Assembly (NCBI RefSeq): GCF_003602005.1
Contig: NZ_QZWD01000006.1
Coordinates: 146,134-210,133 of the forward strand
Reading direction: 5' to 3'
Origin: Salinisphaera sp. Q1T1-3
GTDB lineage: Bacteria; Pseudomonadota; Gammaproteobacteria; Nevskiales; Salinisphaeraceae
Length of the DNA stretch: 64,000 bases
Positions within the stretch are counted from its first letter, which is position 1. Every line of letters begins with the position of its first letter. Made by a program: the position numbers and the translations under genes. Below, piece after piece: positions 1 to 9,406 of this stretch. The notes under the pieces are model-generated. The model saw only the letters and a list, made by a program, of their open reading frames with translations. It was not told the DNA's origin and ran no database searches.

Positions 1-1219
1 GGGCGAGATTCGCGCGCTCAAAGCCGAGGCACGGGCACAGATCGGTGATGTTGAGGGGCTTTTTGCCGCCGTCTCGGACTTCATCGCGCAGGAAGTCGCC
101 GACATCGAGGCGGTGCGCGCTGCCGGGGGTGATGTCTGGCCACAGATCGAGTACGCCGATATCGCCAACGGCCGCGTGACGGATGCCCAGGTCCGCGATA
201 TCAAACGCCGGGGGTGTGCCGTCATTCGCAATCATTTCCCGCATGAACAAGCCGCCGCGTGGGATCGGCAGCTGGTGGCGTATCTGGACGATAATGATTT
301 CGATCGCGTCTATCGCGGGCCCGGTGACGATTTCTTCGGCAGCCTGTCGGCCTCGCGGCCGCCGATCCTGCCGATCTACTGGTCGCATCCGCAGATGGAG
401 GCACGCCAGCACGAACGCATGGCCGATGTGCAATCGTTCATGAATCGGCTTTGGGTACATGAGTCGGAAGGCCGGACCTGGTTCGACCCCGACCGCAATC
501 TGCTCTATCCCGACCGGGTGCGTCGTCGCCCACCGGGCACGACCTCGAACGGTCTCGGTGCCCACGTGGACTCCGGCTCGGTGGAGCGCTGGCTTCATCC
601 GGCCTATCAGAAAGTCTTTCGGCACGTGCTGAATCACGAATTCGACAAGTACAACCCATGGGATGCCGCCTGGCGGAGCGATATCGGTGAGTACGAAGGC
701 TCGACGATGTGTTCGGCCTTTCGCACCTTCCAGGGCTGGACGGCACTGTCCGACATGCCGGCCGATCAGGGCGTGCTGCACACGGTGCCGATTCCGGCCG
801 CCATGATTTATGTGCTGCTGCGGCCACTATTGTCGGATGTGCCGGCGGATTCGCTTTGCGGCGCGGCCCCGCATCAGGCGCTACCGATCAGCGAGGAATG
901 GCATCCGCTGCTCATGCGTGCGCTGACCGGTGTACCGAAAATCAACGCCGGCGACTCGGTCTGGTGGCACTGCGACGTGATCCATGCCGTGGCACCGGTC
1001 ACGGATCAGACCGGCTGGAGTAACGTGATCTATATCCCGGCTGCGCCGTGGTGTGATCGCAATGCCCGCTATGCGCAAAGCGTGGCGGAGGCCTTTACCG
1101 AAGGCCGCTCGCCGGATGATTTCCCCGAAGAACATTATGAAACAGCATGGAACGATCGCTTCGGACCGGCCGAGCTGAATGCCTACGGGCGTCGTGGTAT
1201 GGGCCTTGGCGAGGCTTGA
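1..1219 (+). CDS. ybiU: YbiU-like DUF1479 protein, 5'-truncated by window edge
   Basis: The reading frame is open from base 2 with no stop, so the gene starts left of the window; about 405 residues are visible. The sequence closely follows E. coli YbiU as I remember it, including IKRRGCAVIRNHFP, GPGDDFFGSLSASRP, RRRPPGTTSNGLGAH and GDSVWWHCDVIHAVAP. DUF1479 proteins have an Fe(II)/2-oxoglutarate oxygenase-like double-stranded beta-helix fold. The H-x-D in GAHVDSG and the late H in WWHCDVIHAV are plausible iron ligands. The substrate is unknown. A GTG at 113 could be mistaken for the start, but the in-frame homology upstream of it argues against that. Confidence 0.9.
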   Translation, partial: GEIRALKAEARAQIGDVEGLFAAVSDFIAQEVADIEAVRAAGGDVWPQIEYADIANGRVTDAQVRDIKRRGCAVIRNHFPHEQAAAWDRQLVAYLDDNDFDRVYRGPGDDFFGSLSASRPPILPIYWSHPQMEARQHERMADVQSFMNRLWVHESEGRTWFDPDRNLLYPDRVRRRPPGTTSNGLGAHVDSGSVERWLHPAYQKVFRHVLNHEFDKYNPWDAAWRSDIGEYEGSTMCSAFRTFQGWTALSDMPADQGVLHTVPIPAAMIYVLLRPLLSDVPADSLCGAAPHQALPISEEWHPLLMRALTGVPKINAGDSVWWHCDVIHAVAPVTDQTGWSNVIYIPAAPWCDRNARYAQSVAEAFTEGRSPDDFPEEHYETAWNDRFGPAELNAYGRRGMGLGEA

Positions 1220-1364
1220 GCCCGAAGAATGCCGGCGGCCATCCGGAGAAAACAGCCGCGCGGCATGATCGGTCGTGGCGCCCGCCAGGAGAGGCGTCCG
1301 GTGCTTCGAGGGTGGCGAAAGCACCGGGCGCCTCGCCGCGCCGTGCGACCGATCGGATGACCGG

Positions 1365-2219
1365 TTACTGGAAGACCGGAAAAGCGCTGGCCTCGCCGTA
1401 GTCCTCGATCGGCGCCATGTTCTTCAAGGTTTCCATGTCCTTGTCGGCGATGACGAAGTCGACGTCGGCGTTGTTCTTCATGTGGTCCGGGTTGGCCGTC
1501 TTGGGCAACGGCAGCAGGCCGAGCTGCAGGTCATAGCGGATACACAGCTGCGGAATGGACACGCCGTACTGCTTGGCCATCTCGGCGATCTGTTCATTCT
1601 TGAACAACTCGCCGTGTCCGACCGGTGAATAGGCTTCGACCAGCAGCCCCTTGTCCTGCGAATACTGGATCAGATCCCAGGGCGTATTGCTGACATGCGC
1701 CAGGATCTGATTGACCACCGGTTTGACCGTGCAGGACGACAGAATGTTGTCGATATCCTGCGCCGCGAAGTTGGACAGACCGATCGCCCGGATCTTGCCG
1801 GCTTTGTGGGCATCCTCGAGTGCGCGCCATGCCTCGCGATTGCCTTCGAAGAAACGGTCCGAGCTGCCGAAGTGGTCCCAGGGCTGCGGGCTGTGGATGA
1901 TCATCAGATCGATATGATCCAGGCCCATCTTTTCCAGCGATTCATCGATGGCTTCAGCGGCCCCGGCGTAGTCCTTGTATCGGGCAGCGAGCTTGGTCGT
2001 GACGAAGATTTCGTCGCGGCTGACACCGCTGGCCTTGATGCCGGCAGCCACCTCGCCTTCATTGCCGTAGTCCTGGGCGGTATCGATGTGTCGATAGCCG
2101 ATCTTCACGGCCTCCTTGACCGCATTCTCGGCATCATTGCCCTCGATGAGCCATGTGCCGAGCCCGATCTTCGGGACGTCCACACCGTTGGCAAGCGTAA
2201 AGGTCTCTTTAATCATCAT
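1365..2219 (-). CDS. aldo/keto reductase
   Basis: The protein has 284 residues, normal for a bacterial AKR of the DkgA/YeaE kind: a soluble NADPH-dependent carbonyl reductase with a TIM-barrel fold. The catalytic tetrad is visible as D46 and Y51 (IDTAQDYGNE), K76 (VTTKLA) and H109 (IIHSPQP). The GLSNF motif follows, and LPLPKTANPDHMKNN forms the usual C-terminal cofactor-binding segment. The frame stays open further upstream, but ATGATG at 2219 is preceded by CGAGGATC and begins exactly where family homology begins. The gene is convergent with ybiU. The physiological substrate cannot be told. Confidence 0.9.
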   Translation of the reverse strand: MMIKETFTLANGVDVPKIGLGTWLIEGNDAENAVKEAVKIGYRHIDTAQDYGNEGEVAAGIKASGVSRDEIFVTTKLAARYKDYAGAAEAIDESLEKMGLDHIDLMIIHSPQPWDHFGSSDRFFEGNREAWRALEDAHKAGKIRAIGLSNFAAQDIDNILSSCTVKPVVNQILAHVSNTPWDLIQYSQDKGLLVEAYSPVGHGELFKNEQIAEMAKQYGVSIPQLCIRYDLQLGLLPLPKTANPDHMKNNADVDFVIADKDMETLKNMAPIEDYGEASAFPVFQ

Positions 2220-2381
2220 GATCCTCGGTGTTCCAGATGAACTCTGCATCGACACGGCTCCGGCGCGGGGCGACGCGAAGCGTCGTGACCAAGGCCCGGA
2301 CCCGATATGGATGGCACTTTTAAAAAAGCTGGCTGCGCCGAATGCACAAATCAAGTCCCCGGGCGCGTCAGCGTGATGCCG

Positions 2382-2653
2382 AGGGTCTGTTGATGTTTCG
2401 TGCGAGTGCCTTTTCGTCAAGAGGCCGCAGTGTGTCCAGCAAGGCGCGAGTTGCCGATCGTGGCGTGCCACGATCAAGGCTCGCAACGCCGCCGGGCGGG
2501 ATTTGTGGCCCAACCCTTGGGGACAAGTGTTGTTTTGCGGCAATCCAGCGTTCTAGCACGCTGGCGCAGAACGACACGCTATGCGTGCTATGCCTCGTCT
2601 TGCCACAAAACAGCACTTGGCGCGGACTCGCACGAAACATCAACAGGCCCTAG
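2382..2653 (+). repeat. mosaic structured repeat, frame A copy 1 (A1)
   Basis: A non-coding element of about 270 bp. Its left end reads AGGGTCTGTTGATGTTTCG and its right end is the near-perfect inverse, finishing ACATCAACAGGCCCTAG. Inside lies a 56-nt core (2544-2599) between arms TTTTGCGGCAA and TTGCCACAAAA. The core contains a stem TAGCACGC (2554-2561) / GCGTGCTA (2583-2590). Relative to the frame this core is inverted compared with copy A3. The last bases CTA serve as the stop codon of the cytochrome b561 gene. Confidence 0.85.
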
Positions 2654-3219
2654 CGTATGCGATCGAGCGTTCTGTCGCGCAGGACGGCGTGGTGATAAAG
2701 CGCCGCGCCCGCGTGGCCGAGCGCTAAAAACAGCAGGCCCCAGGCCATTGTGCTGTGCAGCAGATCCGCCGGGGCTTCGAGAAACAGCATTTCGCGTTCT
2801 GCGCTCGGGATCCAGCGCACGCCCCAGACCGCCATACCGTGCCCGGAGGCCCAGGCCCGCAGAATCGCGGTGCCGGGAATCAAGAGCGTGAGCATGTTCA
2901 AGGTGATGTGCCCGGCACGGGCCAGATGACCGGTCCACGTACCGGGTTGCGTCGGGCGCATCCCCAGGGCGCGCATTCGCCAACCCCAGGCCAGTCTTGC
3001 CAGCATCAATCCGAAGACGGTCAGGCCCACCAGCCCGTGCGGCGCGACCGAGGACAGGGCCCGCGTGGCTGGGGTATCGCCCACCCAACGCCATGACAGC
3101 ACCGTCGTGAACTGCATCAGCAATAGTACGGCGACCGCCCAGTGCAACCACCGCGTGACGGTGCCGTAGCGAGCCGGCCGATCCGCCCATCGACCCTGTC
3201 CTCGCCGGGACGTGCTCAT
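2650..3219 (-). CDS. cytochrome b561 family protein
   Basis: A 189-residue inner-membrane protein with four hydrophobic segments and the b561 signature: TRWLHWAVAV near the N terminus, HGLVGLTVFGLMLARL, and a C-terminal LHSTMAWGLLFLALGHAG followed by YHHAVLRDRTLDRI. The conserved histidines would ligate two b-type haems. The family passes electrons between the quinone pool and small redox partners. ATG 3219 is chosen because it immediately precedes the basic N terminus; no strong ribosome-binding site is seen. The TAG stop is supplied by the edge of repeat A1. A second b561 gene at 31591-32127 also ends at a repeat edge. Confidence 0.85.
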   Translation of the reverse strand: MSTSRRGQGRWADRPARYGTVTRWLHWAVAVLLLMQFTTVLSWRWVGDTPATRALSSVAPHGLVGLTVFGLMLARLAWGWRMRALGMRPTQPGTWTGHLARAGHITLNMLTLLIPGTAILRAWASGHGMAVWGVRWIPSAEREMLFLEAPADLLHSTMAWGLLFLALGHAGAALYHHAVLRDRTLDRIR

Positions 3220-3285
3220 CGACCGGCGCTCGCGACGACAGAGCACATCGAAGTCGGTTGCGATCGTACAGCCATGTGCCCTCTT

Positions 3286-3470
3286 TTATTAACCCGGCCT
3301 AAAAATAGATGATTTTTCGGGTTGATAACGCGCGTGTGCGACAGCACGCGCGCCACGGCCAACGGCCGTGAAGCCGTTGAAAATAAAAAGACGGACAAGG
3401 GCCGGCGTTTCTTTCGATGGCGTTGAAAACAGCTGACGTCGTCAGCTGTTTTGGTGCCGGATTAATATTA
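3286..3470 (-). repeat. structured repeat, frame B copy 1 (B1)
   Basis: A 185-bp palindrome-rich element whose ends are inverted repeats of the type TTATTAAYCCGGC. It contains a perfect 13-bp inverted repeat with a one-base centre, AAAACAGCTGACG and its complement, at 3426-3452. It also contains CACGGCC/GGCCGTG and GCGCGTGT hairpins. The same sequence occurs at 18275-18465 and 31220-31420 on the other strand. It does not encode a convincing protein. Confidence 0.85.
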
Positions 3471-3730
3471 CGACAAGTCTCCCGCATGCGCCGGTCATTC
3501 TATCGTCGTGTGCGGGCCTCAGGGCAGCTTCCATTGGGCCCAATCGATTGCCGTTGCCGTCACGAGAATCGGTCGCGCGTCGGGCAAGATGGACCGATGG
3601 CCCGAGGCGCCGCGTGCTGTCCGGTGCGATGTCGACGCGCAGTGGCTCGTGGGAGAGTTTTCGCCGGTGCTCGCGGTTCGCCACATCGGCTATATTGCCC
3701 CAAGGCGTCCGAGTCGGCGGGGATGAAGGG

Positions 3731-4684
3731 ATGGGGCGACGCAGACGAAAACAGGGCCGTGGATTCGAACGGATCGCCGGGGCGCCGTGGCCGGCCGGAA
3801 TCATGGTCGGCATCATCGGGTTTGTCACGATCCGTTACGGCATCAGCTGGGTGCTCTACAGTTACGGGGATCCGTATCTCGATTCGATGGCGGATGCCAT
3901 CCGCGATGAGGGATTCGGCGGGATGGCCTGGCTGGTCCTGGGCGTATGCTGGGCAGGTGCCTTGATATCGTTCGTATCGGATCGGCTGCCATCGCGATCG
4001 GCGCCGCACAAACGATCACCGGCCCCGCGGCGAAGACGACGCCGCCGAACCGCCGCTTCGTCAACATCCCGACAGGGGCCCACGTCCTCGGCCGACGCAT
4101 CGGCCTCAGAATCTCGATCGCCGCTCCTGTCGACCGCTGTGCCGAATGAACCGGCGCCCGTGACGAACCACAATATCGCGAACCTGAGTTGGCAGCAGTT
4201 CGAGCAACTGGTCGCGGCGAGCTTTCGTCGAAAGGGCTTCGTGGCGACGCTGACCGCCGATGGCGCGGACGAGGGCGTTGATATCGTCCTGACAGAACGC
4301 GACAACGTCCTGCTCGTCCAGTGCAAGCATTGGGCCGCCCGGCCGGTCGGCGTGAATATCGTCCGCGAGTTGTTCGGCGTCATGCATGCCAAGACTGCCC
4401 GCAAGGCGATATTGGCCACATCCGGCCTGTTGACGCCCGATGCGCATCGGTTCTGTCGCGAGAATTCGATTCATTGCATCGACGCCGAGGCCCTGCCGTC
4501 GTTCATCGATCCCGCGGCGATGCCGCCGCAGCATGAAATCGTCGGCAATCGGTCTGATCTCTGTCCGTTGTGTGGCGCGGCCATGGTGACCCGGACCGCC
4601 AGTCGGTCCGGCCGCCGCTTGCGGGGTTGCTCTCGTTTCCCGGCCTGCAAGGGCACGCGGTCGACCACAGCCGCGTCTGTCTGA
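3731..4684 (+). CDS. membrane-anchored Mrr-type restriction endonuclease with zinc ribbon
   Basis: A 317-residue protein. Residues 20-43 and 64-83 are transmembrane helices, followed by a basic, Ser/Arg-rich linker (85-140). An Mrr-cat nuclease domain begins with LSWQQFEQLVAASFRRKGF at 152. Its catalytic D-(E/Q)xK motif is seen as D184 (EGVDIVL) and Q197-C198-K199 (VQCKHW). A C-terminal topoisomerase-type zinc ribbon carries C278, C281, C300 and C306. Family members cut DNA, often modified DNA, which suggests a role in defence or DNA uptake control. ATG 3731 follows GGGGATGAAGGG. No methyltransferase lies nearby. It stands alone between repeat B1 and a non-coding stretch. Confidence 0.85.
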   Translation: MGRRRRKQGRGFERIAGAPWPAGIMVGIIGFVTIRYGISWVLYSYGDPYLDSMADAIRDEGFGGMAWLVLGVCWAGALISFVSDRLPSRSAPHKRSPAPRRRRRRRTAASSTSRQGPTSSADASASESRSPLLSTAVPNEPAPVTNHNIANLSWQQFEQLVAASFRRKGFVATLTADGADEGVDIVLTERDNVLLVQCKHWAARPVGVNIVRELFGVMHAKTARKAILATSGLLTPDAHRFCRENSIHCIDAEALPSFIDPAAMPPQHEIVGNRSDLCPLCGAAMVTRTASRSGRRLRGCSRFPACKGTRSTTAASV

Positions 4685-5176
4685 CTCGGTGCGCTGGGTG
4701 CGCTGATCGTCGCCGGAGGCGCGCCGCGGCTGCCACAAGCCACAGCGGATGCCACCTTGATCGGGTGTGTCGACAGCTCATCGACGCGATGCCGGCTGTG
4801 CGAGGGCGCGCTGCGCATGCCGGCAATACCCTGACGCTATTTCAGGCCATGGGTGTTGGACATTGGTCTTAGCGAACTCGGGAGGCAGGTCGTTTCTTTC
4901 GCCCGTGGTGCCTGAGTTGGCGTGGTTTCGGCCGGTCGATAAGCAATATGTATCGGCCCGCATGGCAGTGGTATTGGTCGCCGGCCTTCGTGCGCTGCTA
5001 CCCATGACGTGAAGCGCCGTGATGGCCCGAAGACCAGTGGCATGGTCGACGTCGATAGCCCGATCGAGCCGGTTAGGGATCGATGCGCCAAGCGGGGCCT
5101 GCGCGGCGCTGGTTCGACAATTAAAACAAACGGCCGACTCGAGCATGTTTCGGTCGTCGCCAGAGGAGAAAGATTC
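4685..5176. other. intergenic stretch without a recognisable gene
   Basis: About 490 bp. Short open frames have no family resemblance and poor codon structure. An A-rich patch (AATTAAAACAAACGG) around 5120-5135 just precedes the ribosome-binding site of the next gene and may belong to its promoter. Confidence 0.5.
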
Positions 5177-5848
5177 ATGCGATATACCGATGTGATTCGC
5201 CGCGGCATGGGCGTGGTTGCTGCCTTGGGGCTGGGCACGATGAGCGCGCACGCCAGCGTGATCGGGTTCGATACGCCGGCCGATTTCTCGGGAGCGCCTT
5301 ATCAGGTGACTCTCGGTGAAACCGCTGATGCCGGTTATGTATTCGATCGTTTCCTGTTCGACCCGGCGGCCGGACGCGACGGCGGCTCGTCACCCGGCGT
5401 GGCGACGCTGGGCAGTGCCCTGATATCGGCCTCGCCGATCGCCGCCGATACGTTGAATACCTACCTCGAAGGCACATCGATCCGCGACGACATGGTCTTC
5501 GGCGGCCCGTTCGAGGCCTTCGATGAGCCCGCCCAGGCGCTGACCGACGACGACTTCGCGTTTCTGGGGTTCAAGTTCCTGCTCGAGGACGGCACGCACT
5601 TCGGTTATGCCGAGCTGAGCGATTTCACCCTGAAACGGTTCGCTTATCAATCGACGCCGGATACCGCCATCACGACGGGGGCGGCCATCGACCAGCGGCT
5701 GCCGGGGCATGACGTCAATCCGGTTCCGACGCCGGCGGGCGTGTGGTTCTTCGGCGCCGGCATCGCACTCATCGGCTGGGCGCGGTGGCGCAAGCGCGGG
5801 GCGCCGTACGGCGGGTCGTCTGACCTGTTGGGCCCGGTGCCGGTCTGA
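5177..5848 (+). CDS. PEP-CTERM-like exported protein
   Basis: A 223-residue protein beginning at ATG 5177 after a good AGAGGAGAAAG site. The N terminus is a Sec signal peptide ending near SAHA/SV. The mature part resembles surface proteins sorted by exosortase. The C terminus has the tripartite signal: VPTPAG at about 183, a hydrophobic helix (VWFFGAGIALIGWA) and a basic cluster RWRKR. Unusually, about 16 residues (GAPYGGSSDLLGPVPV) follow the basic cluster, whereas typical substrates stop there. No exosortase gene is present in the window. The gene is 57 bp upstream of the rhamnosidase on the same strand, so both may be co-expressed. Confidence 0.75.
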   Translation: MRYTDVIRRGMGVVAALGLGTMSAHASVIGFDTPADFSGAPYQVTLGETADAGYVFDRFLFDPAAGRDGGSSPGVATLGSALISASPIAADTLNTYLEGTSIRDDMVFGGPFEAFDEPAQALTDDDFAFLGFKFLLEDGTHFGYAELSDFTLKRFAYQSTPDTAITTGAAIDQRLPGHDVNPVPTPAGVWFFGAGIALIGWARWRKRGAPYGGSSDLLGPVPV

Positions 5849-5905
5849 AGGCCAAGCACCGACACACGAACCATCAATACGCGGCTCAGCGAACGGGAGA
5901 GCGCC

Positions 5906-8632
5906 ATGACACGATTCGACAAGACGAGACGACGGGTTCTCAAGTGGGCCGGTGGGGGGCTCGCCGGCCTGGCGGCCACGCGCCTGACCGGGCCATTCGA
6001 GTGGATCAATACCGCTCGGGCCTCGGCAGGCGGCCATCCGGGCATCGATCCGCGAGCACCGTCCGGACTGCTCACGGATCTGTTGAGCGATCCACTGGGT
6101 ATCCGTGTCACCGATCACCAGCCGAGGTTGTCCTGGATCGTCCCGGCGCTCGGCCCCGTACCGACGCAGGCGGCGTATCGGGTCCAGATCGGGCGGACCC
6201 AAAGCGGTATCGCGGCCGGCCGAGATCTGGTCTGGGACAGCGGGCGCGTCGAATCCGATGTCTCGACCGGCGTTGTCTACGGCGGGCCGTCGTTGGCACC
6301 GAACACGGTCTATTACTGGCGGGTTCGGACGTGGCAGAAACACGGCCATGCCTCGATGTGGTCGGCGCCGCAGCGCGTGGTCACGGAGATGGGCGACGGC
6401 TGGACCGGAACGCCCATCTGGGCGCCGACAGTCGCCGCGGAACCCGATCAGGACATCGACCCCAACGACTGGTTGCTGGCGCGTACCGAATTCCAGATCG
6501 ACGGCCGGGTGCAGTCGGCCTGGATTCAGGCCAGCGCGCGATCGCCCGAGGCGGCACGTCAGTATGTCTATCGGCTCGCGGTCAATGAGGCGTTCGCCGG
6601 GGTCGGGCCAGTGCGTTCGTTCGACCCGGAAACTGAGACGCGTTATCACACACACGACATCACGGGCCTGCTCAAGGTTGGCGCGAACGTGGTCTCGGCG
6701 TTCTGTTACACGGCCGAGGATCATGCTTTTCTGGCGGATATCGTCGTGGTCTATGAAGATGGCCGACGTCAGGTGATCGGGACCGGCGACGATTGGCGGG
6801 TGCGTCTGGCCGGGGGCTGGCGGCCGCCGAACGGGTTTTTCGGCGGTTTCTATGAAGCCCCGCAGGAATATATCGATGCACGGGCCGAGCCGGTCGGCTG
6901 GCGTCGTCCCGGTTTCGACGATTCGGCATGGGAGACCCCGGCTAGAGCGATGTCCTTGCCCGGACTCACGCCGAGCTGGGACGAGAACATCGCTTGCATA
7001 CCGCGCCGGCCGCAAAGCGCGACTCAGCTGGAAGCAGGCCGCTGGCTGATCGACATGGGCCGGGAAGTCGTGGCCGGTCTCAGTCTGACCGTCACTGCCC
7101 AGGCGGGACAACGCGTGACCGTTCGCCTTGGCGAGGAACGCACGGCCGATGGCGGTGCACGCTACGAATTGCGCTCCGGGCCGGTCTATGAAGAGGTCTG
7201 GACGCTGCGCGACGGCCGACAGCATCTCGCGCACTGGGGGTATCGGGCGTTCCGCTGGATCGAGCTGATCACCGATCCCGGGCTGGATGTCACCAGCGGG
7301 CTGCAGGCACACGTACTGCGCAAGCCATGGACCGACGGTCTCGCCCACTTTGCCAGTTCCAACCGCGATCTGGATCGGGTCTGGGAATTCTGTCGATACA
7401 CGATCGAAGCGCTGCGGATGAATGTCTACGAAGACACGCCGACCCGCGAGCGCGAGCCCTATGCCGGCGACGCCGTGATCAATCAGCTGTCCGAATACAA
7501 CACCCAGCGTTCCTATGCGCTGGCGCGTTATTCGACGTCCTATCTCGCACGCCGCCCGACCTGGCCGACCGAGTACCACGTGATGACCGCGATCACCACG
7601 TGGCGCGATTATCTGGCCACGGGCGACGATGCCAATCTGGCAGCCGACTACGATCTGTTGGTCGAGCGACAGCTCACCGAATATCTGGATTCAGATGGCC
7701 TGGTCGACAAGTCGCCCGGCGAATACTATCGCTTCCCGCGGGACCTGGTGGACTGGCCCCGGGGGTATCGCGACGACTACGTCTTCACGGATGTGAATAC
7801 GGTCATCAACGCCTGGCAATATGCGGCCTACGAGGCGTTATCGAACATCGCCGGCGTTCTCGGCCACGGCCGGGACCAGCACCGCTTCGCCGCGATGGCA
7901 CGCCGTCTGCAGCATCGACTGAACAGCGAACTGATCGCCGGCAACGGCGCCTATTTCGATGGACGCGACACCACGCATCAGTCGCAACACGCCACCGCGT
8001 TTCCGCTGGCGCTCGGGGTCACCCGTGGCGAGGCTCGGCAGGCGGCCGGGCAATGGCTGGCCGGCCAGCCCATGAAGGCCAACGTGTACGGGGCCCAGCT
8101 GGTTCTCGATGCTCTCTACAACGTGAACCAGGCCGAATCGGCGCTGGCGCTGCTCACCAGCCGCGATACCTTTTCATGGCTGCACATGATGGATGACCTC
8201 GGGGCCACGATCACGCCCGAGGCCTGGGACCCATCCATGACGGACAATATCTCGTTCTCCCATGCCTGGGGCAGTGCCCCGGTGAACACGGTGATGCGGT
8301 ATATCGCCGGGGTCACGCCGGCCGCACCGGGTGCGGCCCGACTGCGGATTGCACCACAACCGGCCGGCCTGAACTGGTTTAAGGCCCGGGTGCCGACGAT
8401 ACGCGGGCCGGTCTCGGTTGCGTTCCAGCGCGGTGGGCGTCAATTGCTGGAGATCACGTTGCCGCCGAACACGGAATCGACGATCGAGCTTGATCTGTCC
8501 CAGTTTGACGATATCCCGGCGCACCGTCTGAAAGTGCTGGCGCGGGGCTACCGTCCCCGGACCACGGTCGGGCACGGCATGCTCACGGTGGCCAATGCCT
8601 TGCCCGGTACGCTGGTGGTTCTGGCGCATTAG
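5906..8632 (+). CDS. Tat-exported alpha-L-rhamnosidase (GH78)
   Basis: A 908-residue glycoside hydrolase. The N terminus has a twin-arginine signal (TRRRVLKWAGGGLAGLAA). An N-terminal Ig-like domain (QAAYRVQIGR ... YYWRVRTW) comes first, then a beta-sandwich region with the family hallmark LIDMGREVVAGLSLTV. An (alpha/alpha)6 barrel begins near residue 490 (YEDTPTREREPYAGDA, WPTEYH). The acidic residue in GATITPEAWDPS, near residue 768, sits where GH78 enzymes carry a catalytic glutamate. A C-terminal beta domain contains IAPQPAGLNWFKARVPT. It hydrolyses terminal alpha-L-rhamnose from glycans or glycosides, here in the periplasm or outside. It starts at ATG 5906 after GGGAGAG. No rhamnose catabolic genes are nearby. 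Confidence 0.88.
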   Translation: MTRFDKTRRRVLKWAGGGLAGLAATRLTGPFEWINTARASAGGHPGIDPRAPSGLLTDLLSDPLGIRVTDHQPRLSWIVPALGPVPTQAAYRVQIGRTQSGIAAGRDLVWDSGRVESDVSTGVVYGGPSLAPNTVYYWRVRTWQKHGHASMWSAPQRVVTEMGDGWTGTPIWAPTVAAEPDQDIDPNDWLLARTEFQIDGRVQSAWIQASARSPEAARQYVYRLAVNEAFAGVGPVRSFDPETETRYHTHDITGLLKVGANVVSAFCYTAEDHAFLADIVVVYEDGRRQVIGTGDDWRVRLAGGWRPPNGFFGGFYEAPQEYIDARAEPVGWRRPGFDDSAWETPARAMSLPGLTPSWDENIACIPRRPQSATQLEAGRWLIDMGREVVAGLSLTVTAQAGQRVTVRLGEERTADGGARYELRSGPVYEEVWTLRDGRQHLAHWGYRAFRWIELITDPGLDVTSGLQAHVLRKPWTDGLAHFASSNRDLDRVWEFCRYTIEALRMNVYEDTPTREREPYAGDAVINQLSEYNTQRSYALARYSTSYLARRPTWPTEYHVMTAITTWRDYLATGDDANLAADYDLLVERQLTEYLDSDGLVDKSPGEYYRFPRDLVDWPRGYRDDYVFTDVNTVINAWQYAAYEALSNIAGVLGHGRDQHRFAAMARRLQHRLNSELIAGNGAYFDGRDTTHQSQHATAFPLALGVTRGEARQAAGQWLAGQPMKANVYGAQLVLDALYNVNQAESALALLTSRDTFSWLHMMDDLGATITPEAWDPSMTDNISFSHAWGSAPVNTVMRYIAGVTPAAPGAARLRIAPQPAGLNWFKARVPTIRGPVSVAFQRGGRQLLEITLPPNTESTIELDLSQFDDIPAHRLKVLARGYRPRTTVGHGMLTVANALPGTLVVLAH

Positions 8633-8744
8633 CTTGGGATGGGGATGTCGCCGGCACGGCCCGGCGGCGGTCTCGCCGGCCGGCGCGCACGTGGCCGGCC
8701 GGCTTTAGGACCGGTCGCTTCGATTTCGCGCGCGGCGGACACGC

Positions 8745-9272
8745 CTAGCACTCTCGTTCGGCGCGAGACGAGCGGTGGAGCCGGGCGATGGTCACGAGGT
8801 TGGTGATCAGAATCAGCGATTCGGCCAGCGTGCCGCCGAGCGAGCCGATGAGCAGGTTGCTGATGACCCAGCAGAAGGCGGCGGCAGCCAGCATCCAGCG
8901 CATCGTCGGGCCGTCGTGCATGAACATGCCGTAGGTGCCGATCAGGCCGGCGGCCAGGGCCCAGGCATCACGCGGTGCGGACCAGGTGATGAGTGCGGCC
9001 ACGAGTGTCGCGCCCGCCATGGCGAGCATGACCGACCAATGTTGCTTGTAGCGTCTCACGAGGTGCACGCGCAGCACGATGAGGGCCGCGATCGCCGCCG
9101 CTGCCCAGCTGCGGAACAGGGCGAACTGCAGTGCGAAGGCCACGTTGGCAAACAGCAGCAGAACGAAGAGCCGGTCGTCGCGCTTGTTGGCGAAACCGGC
9201 GACACAGAGCGCCAGCGCGATCAGGCCGAAGCCCTGGCCGGCCCACCAACGGATCGATGGATAGTCGAGCAC
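8745..9272 (-). CDS. ygjV: YgjV-family inner-membrane protein
   Basis: A 175-residue protein that is almost entirely hydrophobic, with five or six transmembrane helices. Its order of motifs (QGFGLIALALCVAGFANKR, ALQFALFRSWAAAAIAAL, LIGTYGMFMHDG) fits the YgjV/Imp-YgjV family of unknown function. A GTG start at 9272 is chosen because AGGAG lies nine bases upstream and the family begins here; an earlier in-frame start would add 20 polar residues. It is convergent with the rhamnosidase. A GC-rich hairpin (about 8675-8705) between them may terminate both, but it has only a short T run. Confidence 0.75.
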   Translation of the reverse strand: MLDYPSIRWWAGQGFGLIALALCVAGFANKRDDRLFVLLLFANVAFALQFALFRSWAAAAIAALIVLRVHLVRRYKQHWSVMLAMAGATLVAALITWSAPRDAWALAAGLIGTYGMFMHDGPTMRWMLAAAAFCWVISNLLIGSLGGTLAESLILITNLVTIARLHRSSRAEREC

Positions 9273-9406
9273 GTGGCGTGTCTCCTGCTGAGGTCGGCTC
9301 GCGACGTTGCCCGAAGCCCGCGAACCGATCAAGCGCGGCGCGGCGAGACGCGATCAGCCGGTATCCGGCCGGCCGACGCGTCCTGGCGCCGCTGCCGCGA
9401 ACGGTG

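Noticed and set aside
5390..7579. A 729-codon open frame on the minus strand
   Set aside because: It is antisense to the rhamnosidase and PEP-CTERM-like genes, has no domain resemblance and is explained by high GC leaving few stops on the opposite strand.
8675..8707. Rho-independent terminator between rhamnosidase and ygjV
   Set aside because: GCCGGCC/GGCCGGC can pair, but the loop is long, the T tract is three bases and such runs are common in this GC-rich DNA; kept only as a remark.
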